The notes beneath the pieces are model-generated. The model made no database searches. It was not told the DNA's origin and saw only the letters and a program-made list of their open reading frames with translations. Made by a program: the position numbers and the translations under genes. From the NCBI GenBank assembly GCA_028023455.1, contig JAQFVV010006221.1, positions 3,671,166 to 3,735,165 on the forward strand: 64,000 nt of DNA, given 5' to 3'. Shown one piece after another: positions 48,361-60,765 of this stretch (its first letter is position 1; each line of letters begins with the position of its first letter). The DNA is from Epiperipatus broadwayi (taxonomy: Eukaryota > Onychophora > Udeonychophora > Euonychophora > Peripatidae).

Positions 48361-48432
48361 TAAATGACAACAACAACAATAATAATAATTGTGACGATGA
48401 TGATTATGATGATGATGATGATAATAATAATA
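48361..48432. repeat. Compound trinucleotide microsatellite
   Basis: GACAACAACAACAATAATAA passes into GATGATGATTATGATGATGA and then AATAATAAT. Slippage-prone simple sequence in non-coding DNA. Confidence 0.9.
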
Positions 48433-48919
48433 CATCTATAAAGGAAAAGATGTTGCTTTTCAGTCACTTATTACATTATTTCTTTTTTTATATTAAAACA
48501 AATTAAAATTTATTAGATACAATTGGACATGCTTATCTGTACATATCTATTTTATTTTTACACTGTTGCAAGGCTGTCACTATGTAGAGCTTGCTGTAGT
48601 CTGATATCCAATTTAACTTTGATTTATTTATATAATCTATTAACTTTAATTTATATAAAAAAATAATACTAATACTTGGTAATTAATCTTATATACCAAG
48701 TTAATCTCAGCAAAAAGGATTATTGAAAAATATTAATTTGAAATAATGAAACAATAAGGATCATAAAATACTAAATAATAAGCACAGGCCTACAATTATA
48801 TCTTAAAAGTCACTGGACACTTAGGTTCTTAATTTATATTTAAATGATCAAATTAACACAAGATATCATTAAAGTTTAACTATTTCTGGATGAAGTTCGT
48901 TAACAACTATACAATTCCT

Positions 48920-48968
48920 TCTAGTCAATTTTCAACCTAATTTAAATTAAAAATAAAATTGACTAGAC
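48920..48968. repeat. Short hairpin
   Basis: TCTAGTCAATTTT (48920-48932) and AAAATTGACTAGA (48956-48968) are perfect reverse complements around a 23-base AT-rich loop. No associated gene. Confidence 0.6.
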
Positions 48969-50220
48969 TTCAACAATTAATTAAAAACTAGCTTTATTAA
49001 AATTACTCTATGTCACCTTTTCACTATTGTCATTGATTATAATTGAACTCAAATATAGAAAACTTGTAAAAAGTAAGACTTATGAATTACAGAATCTGTG
49101 AAAAAATTTCACATATAATTTTTTTTTATCTGAGCATCTTCCTGCAATAAAAACTAAATTATAATTATAATTACTGAAAGAAAAATAATGCCAAATACAT
49201 AATATAACATTTCAATAAATATATTGAAATTAAGATCAAATTACAGAAGAGACACAACCTGTGACATGCCAGCCTGCCAATATGATTATTTTAGATACAC
49301 TGTTTTAAATTTCACAGATTTTACACAATAACTCCTGGAAGTCAGAAGAGCAAAATTGTTCTCAAGTTTACTAGTGTAATGTGGGAAAACAACCAGAAAT
49401 CAGAAAAACTAGATTAAACTTGAAAAAACTTTTATCCTGCAATAAATTCATAAGAGTTTATGATAGTGATAATGATGATGAGAGCATACTTCTTTGCTAT
49501 TAACAATGAGAAATCATATGATAGTGAATAGCTCATATTGTGTAATAAATTTCCACTATGATATGAATGTATGACCATAAACTTAATATTTATATCTTTT
49601 TAATATAAATTTAGAAATATATTTGATAAAAAACATGATAATTAATTTTTTAAAAGTTGATAAGATTTATTTGTAAAGTAAGATAAAAAATACATTCAGC
49701 AATGTCATAGCAGTATAACATCTGTACAATTGGTAATTCCATTTTTGTCTTTTTAAAACTCAGCACATTGACTCTCACTCCTCTGACCAATCTATATTAA
49801 TTTAAAATATATACCATCTAACTGTTGATAAGTAAATGGTTATTTAAATATTCATTTACTAAATAATTTTGGATGGCTAACTCAAAACTGAAAGAAAAAA
49901 TTCTAAACCTGTTTCATGAAAAAACTCCCCATGATTCAGCTTTTCTGGATAAAAAAAAAATCCTAATATATATGTATTGCATTCAAAAGCTGCTATAAGA
50001 AAGCTAACGGAAAAAATAAATTCATGTATACTTGTGGATGGAAAAAATTCCAAAGTTTATCTATAAGTGCAAAAAGTAAATCATAATAAATATATATGTG
50101 GAGAAAAAATAATTTATAAAGTCCTCTAAGTCACAATATTTACAAAATTTACAAAACAGATAGTCATTTTTTTCTGCAGACAGCAGAATATAAGCATGTG
50201 ATTACTGTATATATATATAT

Positions 50221-50560
50221 AGACCAAATGGTAGCACAGATTACAAAGGTTGCGCTATATTTTGATGATAATCTTGTAGTTGCAAACTAATTAGAAGTGC
50301 CCCTTTTAAACACAGACAAACTGCTATAAAAATGTGATAAGCATGGCATTACTACAAGTTTAGAAAAGAATCAGTTTAAAATTTATGCTGTAGGATTCAC
50401 CCACAATTAATAAGATAAAAGATAGTCACAGAAATCAATAAATTTTCGGAGCTATTCTAAAAATTCTCATAATAAAATTGAACTAGCATCATCCTTATAA
50501 AAATTGTTTCAAAAAATATCATGAAAATGAGAATGAAAATAAGAAATGATATTCAAGAGG
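50221..50560 (+). pseudogene. Ty3/gypsy reverse transcriptase remnant
   Basis: In one frame with several stops: ALYFDDNLVVAN (the Y-x-D-D box, here YFDD), LLNTDKLL, then KCDKHGITTSLEKNQFKIY (the C-x-x-(H/A)-G-(I/L)-x-(L/T)-x-x-x-K-x-x-F helix) and AVGFTHN (the V-x-F-x-G-(H/Y) position). Later, SHNKIELASSLXKLFQK fits the F-(S/I)-x-(K/N)-I-x-(E/D)-L-A-x-P-L-x-x-L-L segment that follows. Both catalytic aspartates remain but the frame is dead. Confidence 0.75.
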
Positions 50561-51599
50561 CTAAAAAAAGATATAACTCAAGTTCCAGGTCTAGAATGAT
50601 ATAGAAATAATATATCTGAAAATATTCCATAATAAATGTTTCTATTTATTGTGCACAAAAAAAAAAAAAAAATCAAAAAATAATTGTTTTCTTTAAGTAC
50701 CCAGAAATTAATTAATTCAATCACTGGATCCCAATTGTAGTTGAAGAAAATAATTACGTTTGCTTTTTAATCTGCAGTAAATAAAAATATTTATTATACA
50801 ATATTTTTACTTTTTTAGTATTCACATAGTAAATAAAAGCATTTATTAAAAAAATATTTTACATATATTATTTTTTAACTGATTAGTATTGGGATCTTTT
50901 TTATTATTATTTCAATTTTAATTAAAACAAAAACTAAAAACAGTGTCACAGTCTGTGTAATGTTTGAAAGGAAATTCTTGAAATTGAAAATCATTTCAAT
51001 ATTTTATTTATTAAAGATGTATTTTAAAGACGAAACTTTTGCATTCAATAAAAATTAAAATTTATATATTTCTTTTAAATCAAGAGAAATGAAGATTTGT
51101 TTTTTTATTTTTATTTGAATTTAGCATAAATGGCTTTTTAAAGTAAGCTTTTTAAAAATACAAATATAAACAGCATTATTATGTATATCACCAAAGATTT
51201 ACTGAGCTAATACTAATATATTTGAAATTCAATTTATCATTATCATTACATTAAATGAGGTGACAACCCTGAAATATTTTGTTGTTGCATTTACATTTTC
51301 ATAGGTTTCTAATACATGTTCAAAATTTGAAAAAAAAAATCCAATTGATAAAAGTATGTTAAAAATCAATTATAAAATTTATCCTAAACAGACAAATAGG
51401 GTTTCCAAATTAAATAAAAATACTTAAAAAGATCTTATACTAATTTATAATTGGCTGTACTTGTCCAATGCAAAAAAAGCATGTTAACTACACATTCATG
51501 ACATTGAACAAAGGTGAATGTGATTATGGTCAAATTGACAAAGAAAACCCTTGGTGATAATTGCAGGGATAAAACAATTTTTTGCTAAGTTTACAGTCA

Positions 51600-51750
51600 T
51601 AGGCTTATAATAATTAGGGATCATAAACTCTTACTTAGAATCTTAAAGGCTGATAGGAGGTCTGCTTTAGGAAGTATATCCCAGAATAATTTGTTGATTC
51701 AATATGTTAGCTATCTATAATTTTGATCTGAAATTTATATAAGACTAAAA
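51600..51750 (+). pseudogene. RNase H segment of the Ty3/gypsy remnant
   Basis: HRLIIIRDHKLLLRILKADR in one frame matches the (F/V)-x-(V/I)-x-(T/R)-D-H-K-P-L-L-x-(I/L)-(F/L) segment of Ty3/gypsy RNase H, with the D-H-K intact and the proline replaced by leucine. About 1.1 kb after the YFDD box, as expected. Confidence 0.65.
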
Positions 51751-51990
51751 CATTTTCTCTGCAAATGCATTATCCTATTATCTATGCTTTCTGATAATCA
51801 TAAGTAAACAAGTCAGTATAATTGATTTAATAGATTACAATGGCTTAATTAACAAAACTTGGGAGTAGGCAAACAGAGGCCAATGCCATCAAAAAGAGTA
51901 AGATGAGCAAATACACTGTGAATGCTGAATAATATTATAAATCTATAGTAAAAAAATTCACATTGGGAATCCAAATATAATTTGCATAAA

Positions 51991-52126
51991 AATGATTATT
52001 CACTTATGACAGTATAATATATATATATAAATATTCACTTATGATAGCCTGATATATAAATGATTATTCACTTATGACAGTATAATATATATATATAAAT
52101 ATTCACTTATGATAGCCTGATAGATA
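51991..52126. repeat. Two-copy tandem repeat, 68 bp unit
   Basis: AATGATTATTCACTTATGAC... and ...TATTCACTTATGATAGCCTG are repeated head to tail with hardly a difference. Within each unit, ATTCACTTATGA itself occurs twice. Recent local duplication inside the LTR element remnant. Confidence 0.9.
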
Positions 52127-53031
52127 AGATTACTCAGTTGGAAAATATAAAATTTCTGATAACTCAAAAACACAAATTAATAAGTAGCTTATGGCTAACT
52201 GACTAGATGTGGAATGTATGTGGTTATGCATACTTTAGACCATGGCATAGTAAATTATTCTTAGTTGTAGTAAATTCATAGTTAAAATAGCCTGAAATAA
52301 CTCCCATACTACAGAATTCCTGAAGATAATAGCATCTGATAATAAACACACATGTAATGAGCATGCTTAATAATATTAGACATATGCATGCATTGCCATT
52401 CCATCTAAAAAATAAAGAGCTTGCAGAATTACTATTGTAAAAAACAAAAAAAAATCCTTAGCTTAAGAAACATGTTATGTATCCTCTATACTTTCTACTA
52501 CATTAGGTAAATCTTTTACAGAAACACCATTGAGCAGTATGGGGATATTTTTATACCAAAAGTATAAATTGCCTGAATCAATATAATCAATAGATATTAT
52601 TGCATGAGTAAAAGGTGGTAGGCTTAAAAAACCCAAAAATTAATTTCAAAATGTATTTTTATTGTAGAAACTATTGAAAACCATCTATTTTACAGATATC
52701 AAAACTGTTAGAATCTAATTGCATGCATTAAACCAAGACTAGTAAATCTGTAGACAATAATTAAAGCCAAAAAACCAGCCTAATCCAAGGCAAGAAACAG
52801 CCAAAACAGTGATAGAAATAGGAGAACTGACAGCCAGAATAAAGAAAGTTGAGATAGACATATAAAAACAATTGAAATGACTTAGATTGTTAAAAAACCA
52901 AACTCAGATAAGCTGACTTAGCTGAAAGTTAAAAAAAGTCTCAGAGCACTAAAAGAAGAAGCAGAGGAATGTATGGTTTATGGTATATGAAGAGTTCCAG
53001 ATAATTAGTTTACATAAAAAGAGACAAATTT

Positions 53032-53042
53032 AAGGGGAAGAA
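53032..53042 (+). promoter_or_regulatory. Polypurine tract before a candidate LTR
   Basis: AAGGGGAAGAA is followed directly by TGTAATATAATTC, the form expected for plus-strand priming just before a 3' LTR beginning with TG. The LTR end is not identified. A candidate CA end near 53400-53420 is only a guess. Confidence 0.5.
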
Positions 53043-53794
53043 TGTAATATAATTCTATAACAAGCTAAACTAGGTTGTAAGTTAGTGAATGAGATTCATC
53101 AAACAAGACAAAGAGTTCTTACAGAATATTATTGATCAGGCAATAGTTTCCATTCTGATTTGTGCTAATATTACTCTCATTGTCTGCCTACAAATTAATC
53201 CCACAGATTATTATTATCTTAATATTTTTATCTTTGCTCACTATTAATGCTGCTCAAAATATATTGTTAGGCAGTAATTTCATTACAATTGCTATAAGAG
53301 CAACCTGGCTCCACATGTCCATAAATATATTTAATGTTATATGTATACTAACAATTATTAAAATGCATTATTTTTTCTACATATATATATACAAATAAAC
53401 ACATTATTATACACTCATGTAATCACAGGACTGATATAATAACACTCTTACATATATTATATTATCTTGATCTAGATTTAAACCCAGATTCCTTAAAAAA
53501 AATTTGTTGGCTTACTTCATTTTTCAATTGTTTTAAAAAGATATTATAAATAGTTATTGGTAATCCATCATAATATAATGTTCGTAAATTTTAAAATTTT
53601 ATTTTTTAAAAAATGACATCAAATTGTTTATTGTAATAAAATTAATATTTTGTTAATAGAAACATTCTATAGATTGAAATGAATATTGATAGATCTGTTT
53701 ATTGGTGATTTTATTTTTTATTGCATATAAATAATACATGATCATAAATAAATGAAATAATCAATTATTATTTAATGTGTGTATGCATGAAGGA

Positions 53795-53990
53795 TGTTTT
53801 GGAGAGAATGGTAAGTGGAAGCAAAAAGAAATAACAAAAAAGATTGTTATTGTTTGATGATACAAGAGATAGGAAGAATTATGTGGACTGGAAGAGCTGG
53901 TCAATAAATAAATGGAGTGGGAAAATGGATGAATTGATTATGTGACTACTTACTGATCTATCCATAAGACAAAATACTTTTGATGATGAT
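53795..53990 (+). pseudogene. LINE ORF2 C-terminal remnant
   Basis: MVSGSKKK, a stop, then QKRLLLFDDTRDRKNYVDW resembles the G-x-R-(R/K)-(R/K)-G-R-(Q/P)-x-x-x-(W/F)-x-D-(D/N)-I-(R/K)-x-x-(T/Y) terminus of LINE proteins. A GATGATGATGC tail follows. Short and interrupted; moderate support only. Confidence 0.4.
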
Positions 53991-56170
53991 GCATATGTAC
54001 ATGCATTATGTTTTACAATTAAAATAATATACATCATATGTATTTTAAAATATTTTTTATATTATATTATTTTAATAATTATTTAAAAAAATTATAGAAT
54101 ATAATATATTGAATAAGTAGCTATAAAATGTTATTTATATTTTACTTAGATTGTGATTTTAAAGTGTATTTTAATTTTCAGATTTATTTTATTAATAATA
54201 TGCTTATGTGTTGCAGTGAAACTTTTCTATATAATAATTTTTGTAGGTTTTCTATATTGTTATTATTCTTTAAAGCATTTATTTATTGGGTAAAATCTAA
54301 CTCTTTATAAGAGAGATAATAGCAACAGGTTATATTTGAATAAAACCATAGGAACAATATCTAAGATAATCTAAGTATTTGTCATTAGAAAAAAAGTATT
54401 AAAAAAACCCTGATTTTAGATTGAGACTCTCTCTTAATTTGCCTTTCAATAAGCAAAGTAAATTCATTAAATATAATATTAAAAGTTGAATTTTAATATA
54501 AAAGTGAAAGGCTAGATAAAAGAAAAAAATATATTTGCTCTAAAAACTTCTGTCTTTTGATATCCATTAATATTTTAGAATAAAATCATCTTAACATACA
54601 ATATATATTTCTAATGCTACAAAAATATAGGAATTTGTGGAATACTTTTGGTATTAAAATATATATTGGCAATAAAATAACCAAAAGACACTACTTACTA
54701 TGGATCAAATTTGTGTTACTATGGCAATGTTATTATAAACTACCAAAGGATTAAATAATGCTATTATTCATATAAAAATGGAAATATATGTCTTAATGTT
54801 TTACTATAAATTATTTTATTTAAAATATATATTTCATTTAAGTGGATAAAAAAATTCTATTTTGAATGATTGAATTTCAAATACGTTTATGTAATATATC
54901 TTTATACAATAAAAAATACCAAATATTATCAGAGCTATCAAGATTAATGAATCTTAATTTTATAGTATTTCTACAAATATTGTCCTATTTTTATGTATTA
55001 ATAAACATGCGTCTTAGTGGAGTTTTAGTTAAGAATATCTGATGATTTTTGATTAATCAGATTGTATTTACTCTAAAATGTATATATGTGTCTATATTAC
55101 ATGAAATATAACTACCCAAAATAAACATTACATTATTTTAAAACAAAATTTAAATATAGTATGTTTCTTAACACTAATTTTGATTTTATTTCAAATGTTG
55201 TTTGTTTCCATTATTTATATATATTTGAAAATCAATGGGTTTTAAATATAAGTATTTTTGAATTATACTTAGAATAATATATACTTCATATACATTGATA
55301 ATAATATAATTTAGTATTTAAATTGTTAATCTTACATTTGTGATTGTAAGAAAAAATTAGGAAACAAATTAATTAGACTTAGTTATTTATATACATATAT
55401 TAATGGATTATTTACAAATGCTTATGCAAATATAATACTTTCTTCCAGTTTTATTAAAGTATCATTCACAGCATCTGCTAAATACATAAATAATAAATTT
55501 ATATAATATATGAAATAATAATATTGATATTTAATTCATAATCAAATATCCTAATTAAGATTAATTCATTTATTTATCAACTTATATAATTTATTATTTA
55601 TTATGTTTCTTGAATCAATAAATTTTTATTTTTTATTAATTAAAATCGAATCTTGAGATTATTCATAGCTTATTGATCACATTATACTTTAATGCTAAAT
55701 TAAAGAGTCTCTACATATTTTATTTTCATATTAAATATTCAGCTAGCCAAAATATTAAATAAATATTTACATATTTTAATAATTTATGTTATTATTTTAA
55801 TATTTCCTCACTTAAATTTTATTGATTACAATGAATAAATAATTATTAAAAGTTAAGCTAATGTCTTATTAAATACTAATTGGTTAAATTCATATATTTA
55901 TTTTTATTCAAACTAATATAAATTGGCACTTAACATTATTCATACTTTTTGCAATCTTAAAAATAAAAAGGCTTCATATCTAAATAAAATGTGAAGAGAA
56001 GTTTTTAAAAATGGTAGTTAGTTTCAAAAATATTGAAACTCTTATGAATATATGGACTCATAAAGCTGTATTATCTGATCTTAAGGTACTTCTGTGGTTC
56101 CAATTTTTTAAAATAAAAGGAATAGACAAAACTGAAGTAATTATTATAGAATATCACTATTATCCACAGT
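53991..56170. other. AT-rich sequence without recognised features
   Basis: About 2.2 kb of very AT-rich DNA with many TA runs. A 60-codon frame at 54128-54310 is a composition effect (F, Y, L, N, I). No repeats were matched. Confidence 0.5.
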
Positions 56171-56189
56171 AATAAAAATACTTTGAAGA

Positions 56190-57060
56190 ATTGTGTTGAG
56201 TAGATAGAAAGATGTTTATCAGAGAATCAGTGTGGTTTTAGCAAATTGAAACACATTATAGACATGCTTTTATTACTAAACAAATCCGAGAAATGTATCA
56301 CAAACAAAAGGCTGATTTATATATTGCTTTTATTAATTTGGTCAAGGAATTTTACTCATTTAATTAATTGAACAGGTCTAACAAACTGTTAGACATTAAT
56401 TTGGTTGTCTATTAAAGTTTATTCATATTATAGAGATTCTACATGATGGAATTATAGGGAGTGTTATTACTACTGATAAAAAATTAAACCATTTGAAATT
56501 AAATTGATGTTAAATAAGAATGGGTACTTATTTTAGCATTGTTATATTGATTTTTATATTAGTGGTCTTTAGAAAATGGATTAAGATCCCATATAATATA
56601 GTTTGATAAAGGAATTTTTAATTTGAATCAATTAAAAGTGAGAGAAAAAATTAATCTTCTTGCATTGCTAATATACCATACTTGGATGATTGTGCTTTTT
56701 TTTTTTTCAATTTAAAAGACAATAAACAAAATACTATTTTGAATGCAATATTTAAAGACTTTTCTTTAATAATTAATGTTCAAATTTTTTTAATTCTTTA
56801 TCAATCAGTGAGAGAAGAGAAAATCTTTAGTAACTTTTAATTGGGATGGTTATCAACTAGAGAATGTAAATAAATTTAAATATCTTGATAATTTTATAAC
56901 TAGAAAGATGGACTTAGATACTGAGATGTAGCATAAATTTCAATATGCTGCTGCAGCTTTTAACAATTTAAAAGATAGAGTATTTCATCACAGAAAAATA
57001 ACTATTACAACTAAATAATATGTACACAGACATATCATTTTACCTAATTTATTGTATTGA
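56190..57060 (+). pseudogene. LINE reverse transcriptase remnant
   Basis: Interrupted plus frames give KQIREMYHKQKADLYIAFIN, followed by LVKEFYS: the (R/K)-(Q/E)-L-x-E-K-x-x-E-Q-x-x-x-L-(Y/F)-x-(A/T)-F-x-D-L-x-K-A-(F/Y)-D block of endonuclease-type LINEs, with the catalytic D replaced by N and S. Later, NKFKYLDNFITRKMDLDTE matches F-x-Y-L-G-S-x-(I/L)-x-x-x-x-x-x-D-x-E-(I/V), and KFQYAAAAFNNLKDRVF with KITITTK fits the I-x-x-A-x-x-x-F-x-x-L-x-x-x-(V/I)-W...K-(I/L)-x-x-x-T-K segment that follows. Dead copy with many stops. Confidence 0.75.
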
Positions 57061-57522
57061 AAAGACATTAAAAAAGTTTTATTTAAGGATGCTCAAATAC
57101 AATGGCAAGATCATAAAACCAATCAGCATATTCTTTAATTTATTGGGTGTGATACTATAAAATCCATTATTGTAAAATCACAACTTTGTGAAGATAAAAC
57201 CATAGACCATATTATACACTGGTGCCCAAGACTTAAAACTCTGAAAGATATAATTATAATCAATTCCAACATAAGACCTGATATGATTTTCTCACTTGAA
57301 AATGCCATTCATAATGGATTTTTTTCAATAATAAGTCTTTCTACCTTTGTTCTTTATTCCATATGGATAGTGAGATGCAAAAGTCTCATGGAATTACCCC
57401 CACCACAAATCATATCATTGTTTTATCAAACGCTCAAAAAAATCAAGAAACGTGACCAGCTCCTTGCCTCCAGTAAAGTCTTTGATGACACCTGGTCTTT
57501 AACTGCTCTTTCCTTTTTCTGA
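57061..57522 (+). pseudogene. C-terminal fragment of a LINE protein
   Basis: LCEDKTIDHIIHWCPRLKTL (57187-57246) carries a C...H-x-x-x-x-C arrangement like the C-terminal zinc-binding region of many LINE ORF2 proteins. It continues into an uninterrupted frame (FVLYSIWIVRCKS, then a basic tail) that ends at 57522. This end differs in style from the R-W-x-D-(E/D)-I-R-K terminus expected for the family at 56190-57060. The two may be parts of different LINEs joined near 57080, or one family with an unusual tail. Confidence 0.55.
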
Positions 57523-59851
57523 TTATCAATTCCCACCTACCCAGCATTATAGAATAGTCAATTATAAAAGAAAATATTCATGTTTATATTAAAAATGCTA
57601 ATACCATTAAATAGAACATTATATAATCATATTATTGTACAATTTATTCATTGATTTATCCTTTATTAGTATGTAATCAATTTATTGTTAATAAAATTTT
57701 TATTGAAATGAACTTTGTCAGATTAAACATGTAAAATAAATAAATAACATAAGATTTCTAAAAAGGATGTTTTATAGATAATTTGAGTGAAATTTTCATG
57801 GGAAATATAGTAGAGATGTGAGCTATTTACACTCTAAGAATTATCTCAAAAACATTGTAAAGAAATGTGATATGATTGTTTACATTGGAAAAATATAGCT
57901 AAGAATAAAATATATTACAGAATTACATAGTGTTGAAGTATTTAAAAAATAATTTTGCAGAGAAATTACAATACAGCATTTTAAAATAAATATAAAAGCA
58001 AACCAGAATGTTCTAGTGTTTGTGGTTCACATGTTTGATTTATATAAAAATTGAAAAACTCATTAGTAGGGTAGCCCTTTCATATTAATTTTTTTATTTT
58101 AGAATAATTATATTCATGTGTGAGTGTCTGTTAATAAAAAAAAAGGTAAAATATAATCCTAAGTTTTAAAATTAATAGTATTTGCCCCATGAAATCAAAT
58201 GGACTGTTATTATCAAATTTTTGCATGATATGATGATTAACTATTATAAATTCATTATTCAGACAAAAATATTACCACATAGGTTAATTTAACATCTGAA
58301 AAATTTCCATATCTTATGGATTAGATTATTATTAGGCCTGAGAATGTTTTTCTAAATTACACATTAGTATATGGAAGATTAAAATTGTGGTAGTCTTTTC
58401 TCACACATATTAATTTTAAAAAATTAATATTAATTCTTTAAAAAGAAACTGTTATTCTAGCTAAATTTCATGACAATTTACAAAGATATGTTAGAATATG
58501 ATGGTTGAAAATATAATATAATAGACAAGAACTTGAAGTCTTCAAGAGATTAAAAAATAGCATCACAAAATGTTAGATTATAAGTCCAAAAGACCAATTT
58601 ATCAGATACATGGCTTATTTAAATTTTATATATTATTAATAATTTGCTGATTATATTTTTTATAGATAAGTTGATCATTCTTATTTATGAATAACTGCTA
58701 ATGATGAAACACAAGCACATATGAATGTATCTTTTTATTAGCATCATAATAATTACTAATTACTTTTAAAAAAGACATTTTGAAATTTGTATTAATGTTT
58801 ATATTAATAACTATTTCTTTCTCTTAAATAAATATGCAAGCTAGATGTAATGATCTAATCATAGAGATTATTTTAGATCATCTTTTCTTTTGAACACAAA
58901 TATACAATCATTTTTGAATTAAAATCTCTCCTACATTAAATTTCTAAATGTCTTATTTTTGATTGTATTACATTATTCTTGATCACAGCAAACACTTCTA
59001 ATCTTGCTAAATTTGCATTCATCATTGCTTTCTCATATTAAAAGCATTGCATAATTTATATATTATTCATATATACTTACATACAAAAAAGTTTAAATCA
59101 GAGTTTCTGGGTATGTAATTAAAGAATAAAAATGTTGCATAAATACATAATTTTACTCCCATAGTTTGTGCAAAAGAAATTACCATGATATTAAAGACTA
59201 AAAAGCTTTTTTAAAAAAGAAATAATGTAAAGATCCAACAGGTAAGTCTACTTGCTTATAACAAATCTAGTTTGATGAACCAATATTACATCTAGTTAGG
59301 TAGCAGAAGATACTTTTACTCATGCTGCTTATCAGTTATTCACAGTTAACTTTAATATCTGATGATTATTTCACTATCTATTGACAAGAGACCATCTGGG
59401 TTCTCTAAGATTAGCACTTGACAAACAATATGATTAGTTACTTGAAAAATCAATTGATATTCAAGTACCCAAGAAAAGTAGTTCAATTTGATTAATCAGT
59501 TGATAATTTTTTCATTTGTCTCAGATGATAATTAATCCAAGAATTTTTAATTTTTAGTTCATCATTACAGTTTAGGACTCAGTTTCAGAATATTGTAATC
59601 AAATAAAAAAGCACATGATTATTATCAATACAAAATTTCCACTAATTTTCATCAGCTTTTATGACAACAAACATTCCAATATTAATAAATTCATTATATG
59701 AGGGAAAATCATAACTGGAATCATTCTTTGGTTTGTATACCTGTTGTAATATATACTTCCGCTGTTACATATTTTTTGCAGGAACCCTTTTTCATTAATC
59801 TGCCAAATGACATCATCCTGTGAAATCATGGGGCTACATAGCATATTTTTC
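57523..59851. other. AT-rich sequence without recognised features
   Basis: No credible coding frame, RNA gene or paired repeat. The minus ORF 59961-59659 spans the left 43 bp inverted repeat and is a by-product of it. Confidence 0.5.
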
Positions 59852-60765
59852 GTAGTTGTGTACTTGGGGTAATGTGGCCACTTGATAGCATTGTTGCTTG
59901 CAAAAATAGTGAAATGTAACATTACTGGGCTGATAATATTTTGCTTTCTGTTCTCCGACAATTTTTGAAAGTATTTTTAAAAAATTTACGGACCAACATT
60001 ATTTTCTAAATTACATTTTTAAATTTCTTTATATGAAAATAAATAAAACCATTATTGGCCAGCCTATACATATATTTTCTAAATTACATTTTTTAATTAC
60101 AGTATACATTTCAGCATATAGCACTGGCATGTGCAAGGGGGGGGGCTGGTTTCAACGATCCAAAGGATCAGCCAATACATGCACTAAACTGAGCGAACCA
60201 AGCTTATGATTTCCAAAGTAATGTACAACCACAGTCATTTTATTACTCTCATAGATGTTCTCCTGCAAAAGTGTCTTTTTTGTGACTTATGTGAAATGGT
60301 GCTGGGATCTATCATTTTGCAATTGCTTTCACCTTCCAAGATGTGTAGGGAAGAATGGTGATGAACTTGCAATTATTAGTATGTAATAGTATGTCAGGTA
60401 AGTTATAAGATCATTTTATTGAATGCACATTAAAACACTTATGGCCAGTTGAATTACATACACCCTCACATTATACGGTAGTGATCTGTGAAGTGTGCAC
60501 TATTTTTATAGTGATGTGAAGAACATCAATGAGCTGTAATATTTGTGTGTAATGCCATCTAAACCTGCTAATGGCTAATGTGAACAGAACTATAGGCCTA
60601 AGTTGGGCCATGTAAATGGCATATTTCTGTGCTTTTGCAGAGAAACAATAATGCAGAACTAGCACTTCCAACATTTGCAGAAAAGTTAAAGAAGGATACA
60701 AAGACTTCCAAATGGCAAGGTTTCAATACCCCATATGCCAATGGCTTTAAAATGAGCAGGGGGTT

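Larger units (their letters stand above)
49250..53042 (+). mobile_element. Plus-strand Ty3/gypsy-type LTR element remnant
   Basis: Features occur in the expected order: a possible gag/protease junction near 49420-49560 (FFAINNEKSYDSE in a broken frame, weak), reverse transcriptase (50221-50560), RNase H (51600-51750) and a polypurine tract (53032-53042) followed by TG. Distances fit a pol gene. Integrase should lie at about 51.9-52.9 kb, but I could not identify its zinc-binding or catalytic motifs. All frames are interrupted. A 68 bp tandem duplication lies inside (51991-52126). The 5' LTR was not found. Confidence 0.65.

Noticed and set aside
59659-59961. 100-codon minus-strand ORF with a WPHYPKYT stretch, at first reminiscent of a carboxylesterase C-terminus
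   Set aside because: The same stretch is encoded by the right 43 bp inverted repeat at 62907-62949. It is repeat sequence, not a conserved protein.
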